14,775 bases of DNA from DASUPK01 sp035265665. Lineage in GTDB: Bacteria > Actinomycetota > Thermoleophilia > Solirubrobacterales > 70-9. The notes beneath the pieces were generated by a model. The model searched no databases. It saw only the letters and a list, made by a program, of their open reading frames with translations, and was not told the origin of the DNA. Made by a program: the position numbers and the translations under genes. Shown piece after piece: positions 6,366 to 14,775 of this stretch. The stretch's first letter is position 1, and each line of letters starts with the position of its first letter. The stretch is taken from assembly GCA_035265665.1 (NCBI GenBank), contig DATFOK010000017.1, positions 1 through 14,775 of the forward strand, written 5' to 3'.

Positions 6366-7634
6366 TTGAGCAACGCACATGGCTTCTCCATGCCGAAGGG
6401 GCGCATGGGATTGGGGCTGCTCGTTGGGCTGATCGCTGCCCTCGCACTGACGCTCCTCCCCGGGGTCGCCGACGCCAAGGGGAAGGGCAAGAAGAAGGGA
6501 CATCAGCTGACGGTGATGACCCGCAATCTCTACCTGGGCGCGGACCTCAGTCCTGTGCTGAACGCCCCGGGGATCAACCAAGCGATCGACGCGGGTGGGC
6601 AGGTCGTCAACCAGGTCCACGCGACGAAGTTCCCGTCCGTACGGGCCGCTTCGCTCGCGGCCGAGATCAAGAAGCGCAAGCCCGACATCGTCGGGCTGCA
6701 GGAGGTCTCCTGGTGGCGTACCGGGCCGGTCAACCTCGATCCCAATTTGGTCACCAATCCGACCGCCTCGACCACCGACCCCCTCGGCGGTGACTTCATC
6801 ACCGAGCTTCTGAACAAGCTCAACAAGGGCAAGACGAAGGGGAAGAAGGGTTCGGCGGCCGCGGCCAAGAAGGGCAAGAAGAAGAAGGGCGGCGTCCGGT
6901 ACGTGCTGGCGGTCATCAAGACTGAGTTCGACGCCGAGCTGCCGGTCGACGACGATCCAAACGGAGGAGAACCGCTATTCGGCGCCGACCACAACGAGCG
7001 TCTGACGATGCGCGATGCGATCCTGGTCCGCAAGGGCGCAGGGGTCAAATTCAAGAACCCGACCAGCGGCACCTTCAACACGCTGCTGCGCGTGCAGCTG
7101 GCGGGCTTCCTGAACATCGACGTGACGCGTGGCTGGACCGCGGTCGACGTGAAGGCTCGGGGTCGGAGCTTCCACTTCGTCAACACGCATCTGGAGGCGT
7201 TCGACAGCTCAGGCTCGAACACGACCAACCAGGGAACCACGCTGGGTAGGGGCGACATCCGCGCCGCTCAGGCGTCGCAGCTCGTCGGCCCAGGTGGAGC
7301 GGCCAACAGCACGCGGCCGGTGATCCTGCTCGGTGACATGAACTCGGACGACGACACCGTCCAGCCCAATGGCGACCGCAACGCCTACATGGCGCTGACG
7401 GCCGGTGGGTTCACCGAGCGGAGCACCGCGAATCCGCTCAGCTGTTGCCTGAATGACCCGTTCCTGGTCGGTGGGCCGAACTCGATCAACGATTTCGACC
7501 ACCAGGTCGATCATGTCCTCGCGAACTCGGGCAAGGTCAAGTTCGTGAAGGGTTTCGTCGACGGCCGGGCGCCGGTCAACGGACTCTTCCCGTCGGATCA
7601 CGCCGGGCTGACGAGCGTGCTGAAGATCAAGTAG
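6366..7634 (+). CDS. Secreted endonuclease/exonuclease/phosphatase-fold protein with lysine-rich tracts
   Basis: 422 residues from the TTG start. Residues 14-37 form a signal peptide ending VADA, with cleavage probable before the lysine tract KGKGKKKG. The rest is an EEP-superfamily (DNase I/exonuclease III-like) metal-dependent phosphoesterase domain. Its motifs are RNLYLG with N54, LQEV with E113, NTHLE with H275, GDMNSD with D324 and N326, VDHV with D382, and SDHAG with D411-H412. All expected catalytic positions are present. Substrates in the family range from DNA and RNA to inositol phosphates and sphingolipids, so activity cannot be fixed. A Lys/Gly/Ala insertion at residues 153-176, between strands of the domain, is encoded mostly by AAG codons and could anchor the protein to nucleic acid or acidic wall polymers (inference). 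CC at 360-361 is a possible disulphide site. A strong terminator follows, so the gene ends its own unit. Confidence 0.87.
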   Translation: MSNAHGFSMPKGRMGLGLLVGLIAALALTLLPGVADAKGKGKKKGHQLTVMTRNLYLGADLSPVLNAPGINQAIDAGGQVVNQVHATKFPSVRAASLAAEIKKRKPDIVGLQEVSWWRTGPVNLDPNLVTNPTASTTDPLGGDFITELLNKLNKGKTKGKKGSAAAAKKGKKKKGGVRYVLAVIKTEFDAELPVDDDPNGGEPLFGADHNERLTMRDAILVRKGAGVKFKNPTSGTFNTLLRVQLAGFLNIDVTRGWTAVDVKARGRSFHFVNTHLEAFDSSGSNTTNQGTTLGRGDIRAAQASQLVGPGGAANSTRPVILLGDMNSDDDTVQPNGDRNAYMALTAGGFTERSTANPLSCCLNDPFLVGGPNSINDFDHQVDHVLANSGKVKFVKGFVDGRAPVNGLFPSDHAGLTSVLKIK

Positions 7635-7656
7635 AGACCGAAGCTGGATTGATTGG

Positions 7657-7689
7657 AAAGGCCGGGCCTCAGCGCCCGGCCTTTCTTTT
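7657..7689 (+). terminator. Rho-independent terminator after the secreted nuclease-fold gene
   Basis: AAAGGCCGGGC and GCCCGGCCTTT form a perfect 11-bp stem with a six-base loop (7657-7684). The stem is followed by CTTTT. It insulates the dnaK operon from upstream transcription. Confidence 0.9.
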
Positions 7690-7691
7690 GC

Positions 7692-7748
7692 TTGACAGCA
7701 TGCCTAGATCTGTGAAACTGCCACTTAGATTTCTTAGGCGGCTATGCT
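7692..7748 (+). promoter_or_regulatory. dnaK operon promoter region
   Basis: TTGACA at 7692-7697 is a consensus -35 hexamer. The -10 partner at 16-bp spacing, GAAACT, is weak. Two better -10-like hexamers, TAGATT (7726-7731) and TATGCT (7743-7748), lack an obvious -35. CTTAG occurs twice in direct orientation (7724-7728 and 7733-7737). No CTTGAGT-N7-ACTCAAG (HAIR) or CIRCE operator is visible, although the operon encodes HspR. Confidence 0.5.
7702..7735 (+). promoter_or_regulatory. Two-block element shared with clpB (dnaK copy)
   Basis: GATCT at 7707-7711 and TAGATTTCTT at 7726-7735 are separated by 14 bases. The same two blocks with the same 14-base gap occur before clpB. Over the 34 aligned bases 21 are identical. 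It includes an ATCT-N15-AGAT inverted pair. It may be a heat-shock promoter (TAGATT as -10) or an operator. Confidence 0.5.
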
Positions 7749-7784
7749 GAAGCCAACGCGAACACAAGCTTTGGAGGACTGACA

Positions 7785-9683
<1,899 letters not shown>

Positions 9684-9692
9684 GGAGGGCGC

Positions 9693-10307
9693 ATGCCTGA
9701 AGATCAGCGAGATGCGAAGGCGCGCGACAGCGCGACCCGTGATGTGAGGGGTGATGTGGAGAGCGATGAGGAGGTCGTCGACGCAGAGGTCGTCGACGAC
9801 CTCTCCGCCCCCGAAGTGGATGACGGAAACGGCGCAGCGGACCAGGTCGAGCGGGATCTCGACGAGCTGAGCGCAGCCAGGCGGGAGCGCGACGAGTACC
9901 TCGAGCTCGCCCAGCGGACGCGGGCGGATTTCGAGAACTACCGCAAGCGGGTCGCGAAGGACACCTCCGACGCCCTCGCTCGCGGCAAGGCGGAGCTCGC
10001 TCGCGATCTCCTGCCGGTGATCGACAACCTCGAGCGCGCCCTGCAGTCGGGCGGGGATCCCCCCGCGGATGAGGCGCTCGTACGGGGAGTCGAGCTGGTG
10101 CTCGATGAGATCCGGGCGAAGCTCGGAAGCGCCGGTGTCGAGGCCTTCGACCCGACCGGCGAGAAGTTCGACCCGGAGCTGCACGAAGCCCTGTCCGCCC
10201 AGCCCGCTGAGGGCACCGATTCAGGTGTGATCCTCGAGACGGTCGAGAAGGGCTACCGGCTCAACGGCCAGATCCTGCGGCCCGCGCGCGTGGTGGTGAG
10301 CAAGTAA
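9693..10307 (+). CDS. grpE: Nucleotide exchange factor GrpE
   Basis: 204-residue homodimeric co-chaperone that releases ADP from DnaK. A disordered acidic N-terminus (1-48) is followed by a long coiled coil (about 50-110, DELSAARRERDEYLELAQRT). This contains the family-typical ADFENYRKR, then LLPVIDNLERAL, and the C-terminal beta-wing domain with FDPELHEAL and GYRLNGQILRPARVVV. Residues 26-36 read EEVVDAEVVDD, the same peptide as the DnaK tail, and are encoded by an almost identical 30-base repeat. I do not know this motif from ordinary GrpE N-termini. The ATG is nine bases after the dnaK stop. The GGGAGGG ribosome site overlaps the end of dnaK. The stop overlaps dnaJ as TAATG, so translation is probably coupled through the operon. 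Confidence 0.96.
   Translation: MPEDQRDAKARDSATRDVRGDVESDEEVVDAEVVDDLSAPEVDDGNGAADQVERDLDELSAARRERDEYLELAQRTRADFENYRKRVAKDTSDALARGKAELARDLLPVIDNLERALQSGGDPPADEALVRGVELVLDEIRAKLGSAGVEAFDPTGEKFDPELHEALSAQPAEGTDSGVILETVEKGYRLNGQILRPARVVVSK
9771..9800 (+). repeat. 30-base direct repeat, copy 2 (grpE N-terminus)
   Basis: Encodes EVVDAEVVDD, residues 27-36 of GrpE. It lies 132 bases downstream of copy 1 in the same reading phase, with one base difference. Confidence 0.85.
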
Positions 10308-11443
10308 TGGCCGCGCCGGGCGACTTCTACGAGCTCCTGGGCGTCGACAAGTCGGCCTCGCAGGATGAGATCAAGAAGGCCTATCGCGACTTGGCCCGCA
10401 AGTGGCATCCGGACCGCAACCCGGATGACGAGCAGGCGGAGGAGCGCTTCAAGGAGATCCAGCAGGCCTACGGCACGCTCTCAGACCCCGAGAAGCGCAA
10501 GCAGTACGACGCCGGCGGCCGCTTCGCCGGCTTCGGCGCCGGAGGCTTCCCGGGTGGCTTTCCCGGAGGCGGCTTTGCCTCCGACCTGGGGGACATCTTC
10601 TCCAGCTTCTTTGGCCGCGGCGGCGGCCGCCAGCAGGGCCCGCGGGCCCAGCGCGGCCGCGATCTCGAGACCGAGGTTCGCCTCTCCTTCGACCAGGCGA
10701 TGCACGGCGCCCAAATCGCGGTCTCGGTGCCGACGACCGGCGAGTGCCCGACGTGTCACGGCAGCGGCGCCAGGCCCGGCACGTCTCCGCATACCTGCCC
10801 GCGCTGCGAGGGAACAGGGATCGACGCCCAGAGCCAGGGTCTCTTCTCGATCTCGCAGCCCTGCCCCGAGTGCGGCGGCCAGGGCTCGATCATCGAGGAC
10901 CCCTGCCCGACCTGCTCGGGCAGCGGCGTCACCCAGGAGACCAAGCGCTACCGGGTGAACATCCCCGCCGGCGTCCACGACGGAAGCCGGATCAGGCTCG
11001 CGGGCAAGGGCGAGGCGGGCTACCGCGGCGGGCCGCGCGGCGATCTCTACGTGACGACGCGGGTCGCCCCCTCCCCGGTCTTCAAACAGCGGCCCGACGG
11101 GAACCTCGAGGTCGACCTTCCGGTCACCGTCACCGAGGCGATCCAGGGCGGCGACATCGAGGTGCCGACCCTGAGTGGGTCGAAGACGATTCGGATTCAG
11201 CCGGGCACCCAGCACGGAGCCGTTCAGCGGCTGCGTGGCGAGGGGCCGCCCCGGACCAAGGGATCGGGCCGCGGCGACATCCATTACCGGATCCGCGTCG
11301 ACGTGCCGAAGGAGCTCACCGACGAGCAGCGGGAGGCGGTGGAGAAGCTGGCCGACTCGCTCAACGGTCGCAACCCGCGCGAGTCCCTGCTCGGGCAGGC
11401 CGCTCGGTCCGGACCGGGCGCGAAAGTGAGGACCGATGGCTGA
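10307..11443 (+). CDS. dnaJ: Chaperone DnaJ (Hsp40, type I)
   Basis: 378-residue co-chaperone that delivers clients to DnaK and stimulates its ATPase. The J domain occupies residues 1-70 with the HPD motif at 34-36. A Gly/Phe-rich linker covers about 71-110. Four zinc-binding CxxCxGxG repeats start at C147, C164, C186 and C200, giving two zinc centres. Two C-terminal beta domains for client binding follow, including IPAGVHDGSRIRLAGKGEAG. All key residues of a type I DnaJ are present and the length is normal. Its ATG overlaps the grpE stop by one base, and its own stop overlaps the hspR start by eight bases. The last ~40 residues are Gly/Arg/Ser-rich and poorly conserved-looking. In hspR-containing actinobacterial operons this copy is usually the stress-regulated DnaJ. 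Confidence 0.97.
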   Translation: MAAPGDFYELLGVDKSASQDEIKKAYRDLARKWHPDRNPDDEQAEERFKEIQQAYGTLSDPEKRKQYDAGGRFAGFGAGGFPGGFPGGGFASDLGDIFSSFFGRGGGRQQGPRAQRGRDLETEVRLSFDQAMHGAQIAVSVPTTGECPTCHGSGARPGTSPHTCPRCEGTGIDAQSQGLFSISQPCPECGGQGSIIEDPCPTCSGSGVTQETKRYRVNIPAGVHDGSRIRLAGKGEAGYRGGPRGDLYVTTRVAPSPVFKQRPDGNLEVDLPVTVTEAIQGGDIEVPTLSGSKTIRIQPGTQHGAVQRLRGEGPPRTKGSGRGDIHYRIRVDVPKELTDEQREAVEKLADSLNGRNPRESLLGQAARSGPGAKVRTDG

Positions 11444-11909
11444 CGCCTCGCGCAGGAGAAGGGCTCAGGCCGAGCGCATCGACCAGGAGCGGGGTGTCTT
11501 CATGATCTCCGTCGCGGCCGACCTCGCCGAGATGCACCCCCAGACCCTGCGGATGTACGAGGCGCGTGGGCTGATCACGCCGAAGCGCTCGCCGAAGAAA
11601 ACCCGGCTCTACTCGCAGGCGGACGTCGAGCTCCTGCGGCGGATCCAGCGCATGACCAGCGAGGAGGGGCTCAACCTGGCCGGCGTGGAGACCGTGCTCG
11701 AGCTCGAGCAGCGCCTGGAGCGGATGCGGGCCGAGATGGCGCGAATGCGACGGCGCGCCGCGGAGATGGAGTCGAAGATGACCGAGGAGCTGGAGCGGCT
11801 CCGCAGGTCCATCGGCGGCGAGCTCGTTCCCTATGGGGCGTACGAGCCGGAGAAGATGCGCGGCGCTGCCGGCTCGACCCGGATCCCGATTCGCCGGCGC
11901 AGCAACTAA
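11436..11909 (+). CDS. hspR: Heat-shock repressor HspR (MerR family)
   Basis: 157-residue DNA-binding repressor. A MerR-type winged helix-turn-helix occupies residues 22-70 (ISVAADLAEMHPQTLRMYEARGL...TRLYSQADVELL), followed by a coiled coil from about 85 to 126 for dimerisation. The C-terminus is basic (RIPIRRRSN). The MHPQTLR(M/Q)YE stretch is characteristic of HspR. In streptomycetes and mycobacteria HspR represses the dnaK operon and clpB by binding HAIR inverted repeats, with DnaK as co-repressor. Those two targets are both in this window, though no standard HAIR site is seen before either. The ATG overlaps dnaJ by eight bases, with GAGG about five bases upstream. It ends the operon four bases from the convergent serine-hydrolase gene, and I see no clear terminator between them. 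Confidence 0.94.
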   Translation: MADASRRRRAQAERIDQERGVFMISVAADLAEMHPQTLRMYEARGLITPKRSPKKTRLYSQADVELLRRIQRMTSEEGLNLAGVETVLELEQRLERMRAEMARMRRRAAEMESKMTEELERLRRSIGGELVPYGAYEPEKMRGAAGSTRIPIRRRSN

Positions 11910-11913
11910 GGGC

Positions 11914-12789
11914 CTACGGCACCACCCACCCGCCGCGGAAGGGCGGAGGCGAGGAGAGCAGGCGACGGGCGATGCCCTCGATCGCCTCGAAGCCGCCACC
12001 GCCCCACGGCGCTTCGTCGGTGAGGACGGCGAGAGCAATACGTTCGCCGCGGCGGTGTTCGAGAACCGCGGCCTGATGGGTGACCGGCCCGCTGTTCTGC
12101 TCACCACCCGGCGGCCGCCAGCCACCCTTGAACCAGATCGACCAGCCCCCGCCGATCGCCTCCGGGATCCCCCAGCGCTCCACCGGCGCGATCCTGGCCA
12201 GGAGCCTCTTGGCGTAGGCGCGGTGGGGGCCCGGGAGGTTGGCGTCGAGCCGGTAGAAGAAGCGCGCCATATCGGCCGCGGTGATCTGGTTGCCGCCCCA
12301 GAAGCCGGGCGCCGGCACGAAGTCGCTCATCCCAGCCCTCTCCGCGACCTCCTGCAGATCCTGGTCCCCCACTTGGGCATAGACCGCGTCGGCGGCGCGG
12401 TTGTCCGAGTAGGTGATCATCGGCTCGAGCAGGGCCTTGGTCTCGGCGTCGAGGGGCAGGCCCTCACGATCGAGTCGCCGCAGCTCGGCCGCCAGCAGCA
12501 GCGCCTTGCTGACGCTGGCGGAGCTGTATTGGTGGTCGTAGTCGTATCCGCGGAGCCCGAGGGAGCGGTCGATCACAGCGAAGGACACGTCACCGCGAGC
12601 GGCCGCGAAGCGCTGGGCTTGCCGCACGGCGGCGCGCGGCGGATAGACGGCGCGGGGCCACACCTGGCGCGGGCTCCGTTCGTCACTGTGCTCGCCGCGC
12701 TCCGCGATCGCCGGACCCCGGACGACGAGCAGTAAAAGGCCGGCCACCGAGACCAGCGCCGCCGCCCGGATCCTCCTTGGGCTCCCCAC
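11914..12789 (-). CDS. Secreted serine hydrolase of the beta-lactamase/penicillin-binding fold
   Basis: 291 residues with an N-terminal hydrophobic signal segment (about 9-29). The serine-protease-like beta-lactamase fold is marked by SVSK (S92, K95), SDN (128-130) and KGG at 221-223 in place of KTG. These are the nucleophile and general-base motifs of class A beta-lactamases and low-molecular-mass penicillin-binding proteins. The gap between SxxK and SDN is 36 residues, against about 60 in class A lactamases, and I see no ExxLN motif. True lactamase activity is therefore doubtful. A peptidoglycan D,D-peptidase or other esterase role outside the membrane is more likely (inference). The start is GTG without a ribosome site. 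A TACGCT hexamer ends seven bases upstream, so it may be leaderless. It follows the SnoaL-like gene by 29 bases on the same strand. Confidence 0.82.
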   Translation of the reverse strand: MGSPRRIRAAALVSVAGLLLLVVRGPAIAERGEHSDERSPRQVWPRAVYPPRAAVRQAQRFAAARGDVSFAVIDRSLGLRGYDYDHQYSSASVSKALLLAAELRRLDREGLPLDAETKALLEPMITYSDNRAADAVYAQVGDQDLQEVAERAGMSDFVPAPGFWGGNQITAADMARFFYRLDANLPGPHRAYAKRLLARIAPVERWGIPEAIGGGWSIWFKGGWRPPGGEQNSGPVTHQAAVLEHRRGERIALAVLTDEAPWGGGGFEAIEGIARRLLSSPPPFRGGWVVP

Positions 12790-12795
12790 ACGAGA

Positions 12796-12801
12796 AGCGT
12801 A
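12796..12801 (-). promoter_or_regulatory. Candidate -10 box for a leaderless serine-hydrolase transcript
   Basis: TACGCT on the minus strand fits TAnnnT, and its last T is exactly seven bases before the GTG at 12789. There is no good -35, so read-through from the SnoaL-like gene is the alternative. Confidence 0.3.
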
Positions 12802-12818
12802 AGCGCGCGGAGGGCGGC

Positions 12819-13235
12819 CTAGCGAGGAGCCGGGCGAGCGGGCTCCGGGTCGATGCCCGCGTCGGTCAGTGCCTCCGTCCGGTCGATGTAGAGGCGCCAG
12901 TAGACGATCTTGCCATCGTGGAAGGTCAGCGTGTGTGCGTCGCGGACCTCGACTTCCGGCCCGCCGCCCTCACCTCGGAAGTAGGTCCGGATGAGCGCTA
13001 CGACGCGATCGCCGGCCGGCAAGAGCTCGTAATCGCGGATCTCGGTCCGCTCGGTCCCCATCAGCATCAGGTTGAGCAGGCTGCGCAGCCCCTCCTTGCC
13101 GCGAAAGGGCCGGTCGCTCGGGAGATCCGGGTCGTAGATCTCGACGTCGTCGTCGTAGTAGGGGAGCACGCCCTCGATCCCGTCCTCGTTGAAGGCCTCC
13201 AGCACCCGCCTGGCGATCTCGACGTTGGTTTCCAT
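12819..13235 (-). CDS. SnoaL-like / NTF2-like fold protein
   Basis: 138 residues (140 from an ATG six bases further upstream at 13241). It has the pattern of the SnoaL-like branch of the NTF2 superfamily. An N-terminal helix (VEIARRVLEAFNEDGIEGVLPYYDDDVEIYDP) is followed by PFRGKEGLRSLL and curved strands ending DAHTLTFHDGKIVYWRLYID. This cone-shaped fold serves as a small-molecule pocket in polyketide cyclases, isomerases and many uncharacterised proteins. No substrate can be assigned. ATG 13235 is preferred because AAGGA (13241-13245) lies five bases upstream of it. It is divergent from clpB and could be co-transcribed with the serine hydrolase downstream. The C-terminus is Pro/Ala/Arg-rich. 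A fold-level assignment is the most that can be supported. Confidence 0.85.
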   Translation of the reverse strand: METNVEIARRVLEAFNEDGIEGVLPYYDDDVEIYDPDLPSDRPFRGKEGLRSLLNLMLMGTERTEIRDYELLPAGDRVVALIRTYFRGEGGGPEVEVRDAHTLTFHDGKIVYWRLYIDRTEALTDAGIDPEPARPAPR

Positions 13236-13265
13236 TGCCATCCTTGACCGATCCCCCTCCTGCCC

Positions 13266-13295
13266 ATCCTACGCCGGGCGGCCGCTCGGCGTCTA
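13266..13295 (-). promoter_or_regulatory. Candidate promoter of the SnoaL-like gene
   Basis: On the minus strand, TAGACG (13295-13290) and TAGGAT (13271-13266) are separated by 18 bases. This is a fair -35/-10 pair that would start transcription near 13259, about 24 bases before the start codon. The spacer is almost entirely occupied by the palindrome at 13271-13292. Confidence 0.4.
13271..13292. promoter_or_regulatory. 22-base near-perfect palindrome between the SnoaL-like gene and clpB
   Basis: Ten of eleven base pairs of this GC-rich inverted repeat match. The exception is a G:T at 13277/13286. The centre is GCGGCCGC. It sits between the proposed -35 and -10 of the SnoaL-like gene, where MerR-type and other dimeric regulators bind. 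Chance symmetry in GC-rich DNA is possible. Confidence 0.45.
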
Positions 13296-13320
13296 CCCCA
13301 CATTTGGTCGATCTCCTTGG

Positions 13321-13354
13321 GCATCGATCTAAGTCGATATGGCATAGATTTCTT
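13321..13354 (+). promoter_or_regulatory. Two-block element shared with dnaK (clpB copy)
   Basis: GATCT at 13326-13330 and TAGATTTCTT at 13345-13354 are separated by 14 bases, matching the dnaK leader block for block. The second block ends 35 bases before the clpB ATG, compared with 49 bases before the dnaK GTG. TAGATT fits a -10 hexamer, giving a predicted start near 13357. Confidence 0.5.
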
Positions 13355-13389
13355 TATCTTCTCGACTAAAGGCGCTACCATTGGCCCGG

Positions 13390-14775
<1,386 letters not shown>

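Noticed and set aside
7692..7711. CTTGACA as the left half of an HspR HAIR operator before dnaK
   Set aside because: The right half expected seven bases later (ACTCAAG) is absent. The sequence there is TAGATCT. TTGACA is better explained as a -35 hexamer.
11924..11950. CCGCC / GGCGG hairpin after hspR as a terminator
   Set aside because: The stem is only five pairs, lies inside the convergent serine-hydrolase coding region and has no T-run.

Overview
This is a high-GC window with long open frames on both strands, GTG and TTG starts, a dnaK-grpE-dnaJ-hspR operon and a myo-inositol-phosphate synthase gene. Together these point to an actinobacterium. A deep-branching lineage such as Thermoleophilia/Solirubrobacterales is my best guess, but this is an impression from gene content and not a database result. 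I see no rRNA, tRNA, CRISPR, insertion sequence or phage gene, and no intergenic gap exceeds about 150 bases.

Region 1 (1-4961, minus strand) is a tightly packed five-gene operon. In transcription order it holds an Aur1-like PAP2 protein, a polytopic GT-C/YfhO-like membrane protein, a second Aur1-like PAP2 protein, a CDP-alcohol phosphatidyltransferase that looks like a phosphatidylinositol-phosphate synthase, and ino1 (cut by the window edge). The first four overlap by 1-4 bases. Ino1 makes inositol phosphate, the CDP-alcohol enzyme can place it on CDP-diacylglycerol, and the PAP2 and GT-C proteins could then dephosphorylate, transfer or glycosylate the inositol lipid. The last step is inference.

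Region 2 (4999-7634, plus strand) holds an endonuclease III-like DNA glycosylase, a small membrane-anchored c-type cytochrome whose start overlaps it, and a secreted endonuclease/exonuclease/phosphatase-fold protein with polylysine tracts. A strong intrinsic terminator follows. Small perfect palindromes sit in front of the inositol-lipid operon and in front of the secreted nuclease gene.

Region 3 (7690-11909, plus strand) is the heat-shock operon dnaK-grpE-dnaJ-hspR, with very short or overlapping junctions. I cannot find a canonical HAIR operator before dnaK. A two-block element with identical spacing occurs instead in front of both dnaK and clpB. A 30-base repeat places the same acidic peptide at the C-terminus of DnaK and the N-terminus of GrpE.

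Region 4 (11914-13241, minus strand) holds a beta-lactamase-fold serine hydrolase and a SnoaL/NTF2-like protein. Region 5 (13390-end, plus strand) is the first half of clpB, divergent from the SnoaL-like gene. Their shared spacer contains a 22-base near-perfect palindrome and the clpB copy of the shared element.
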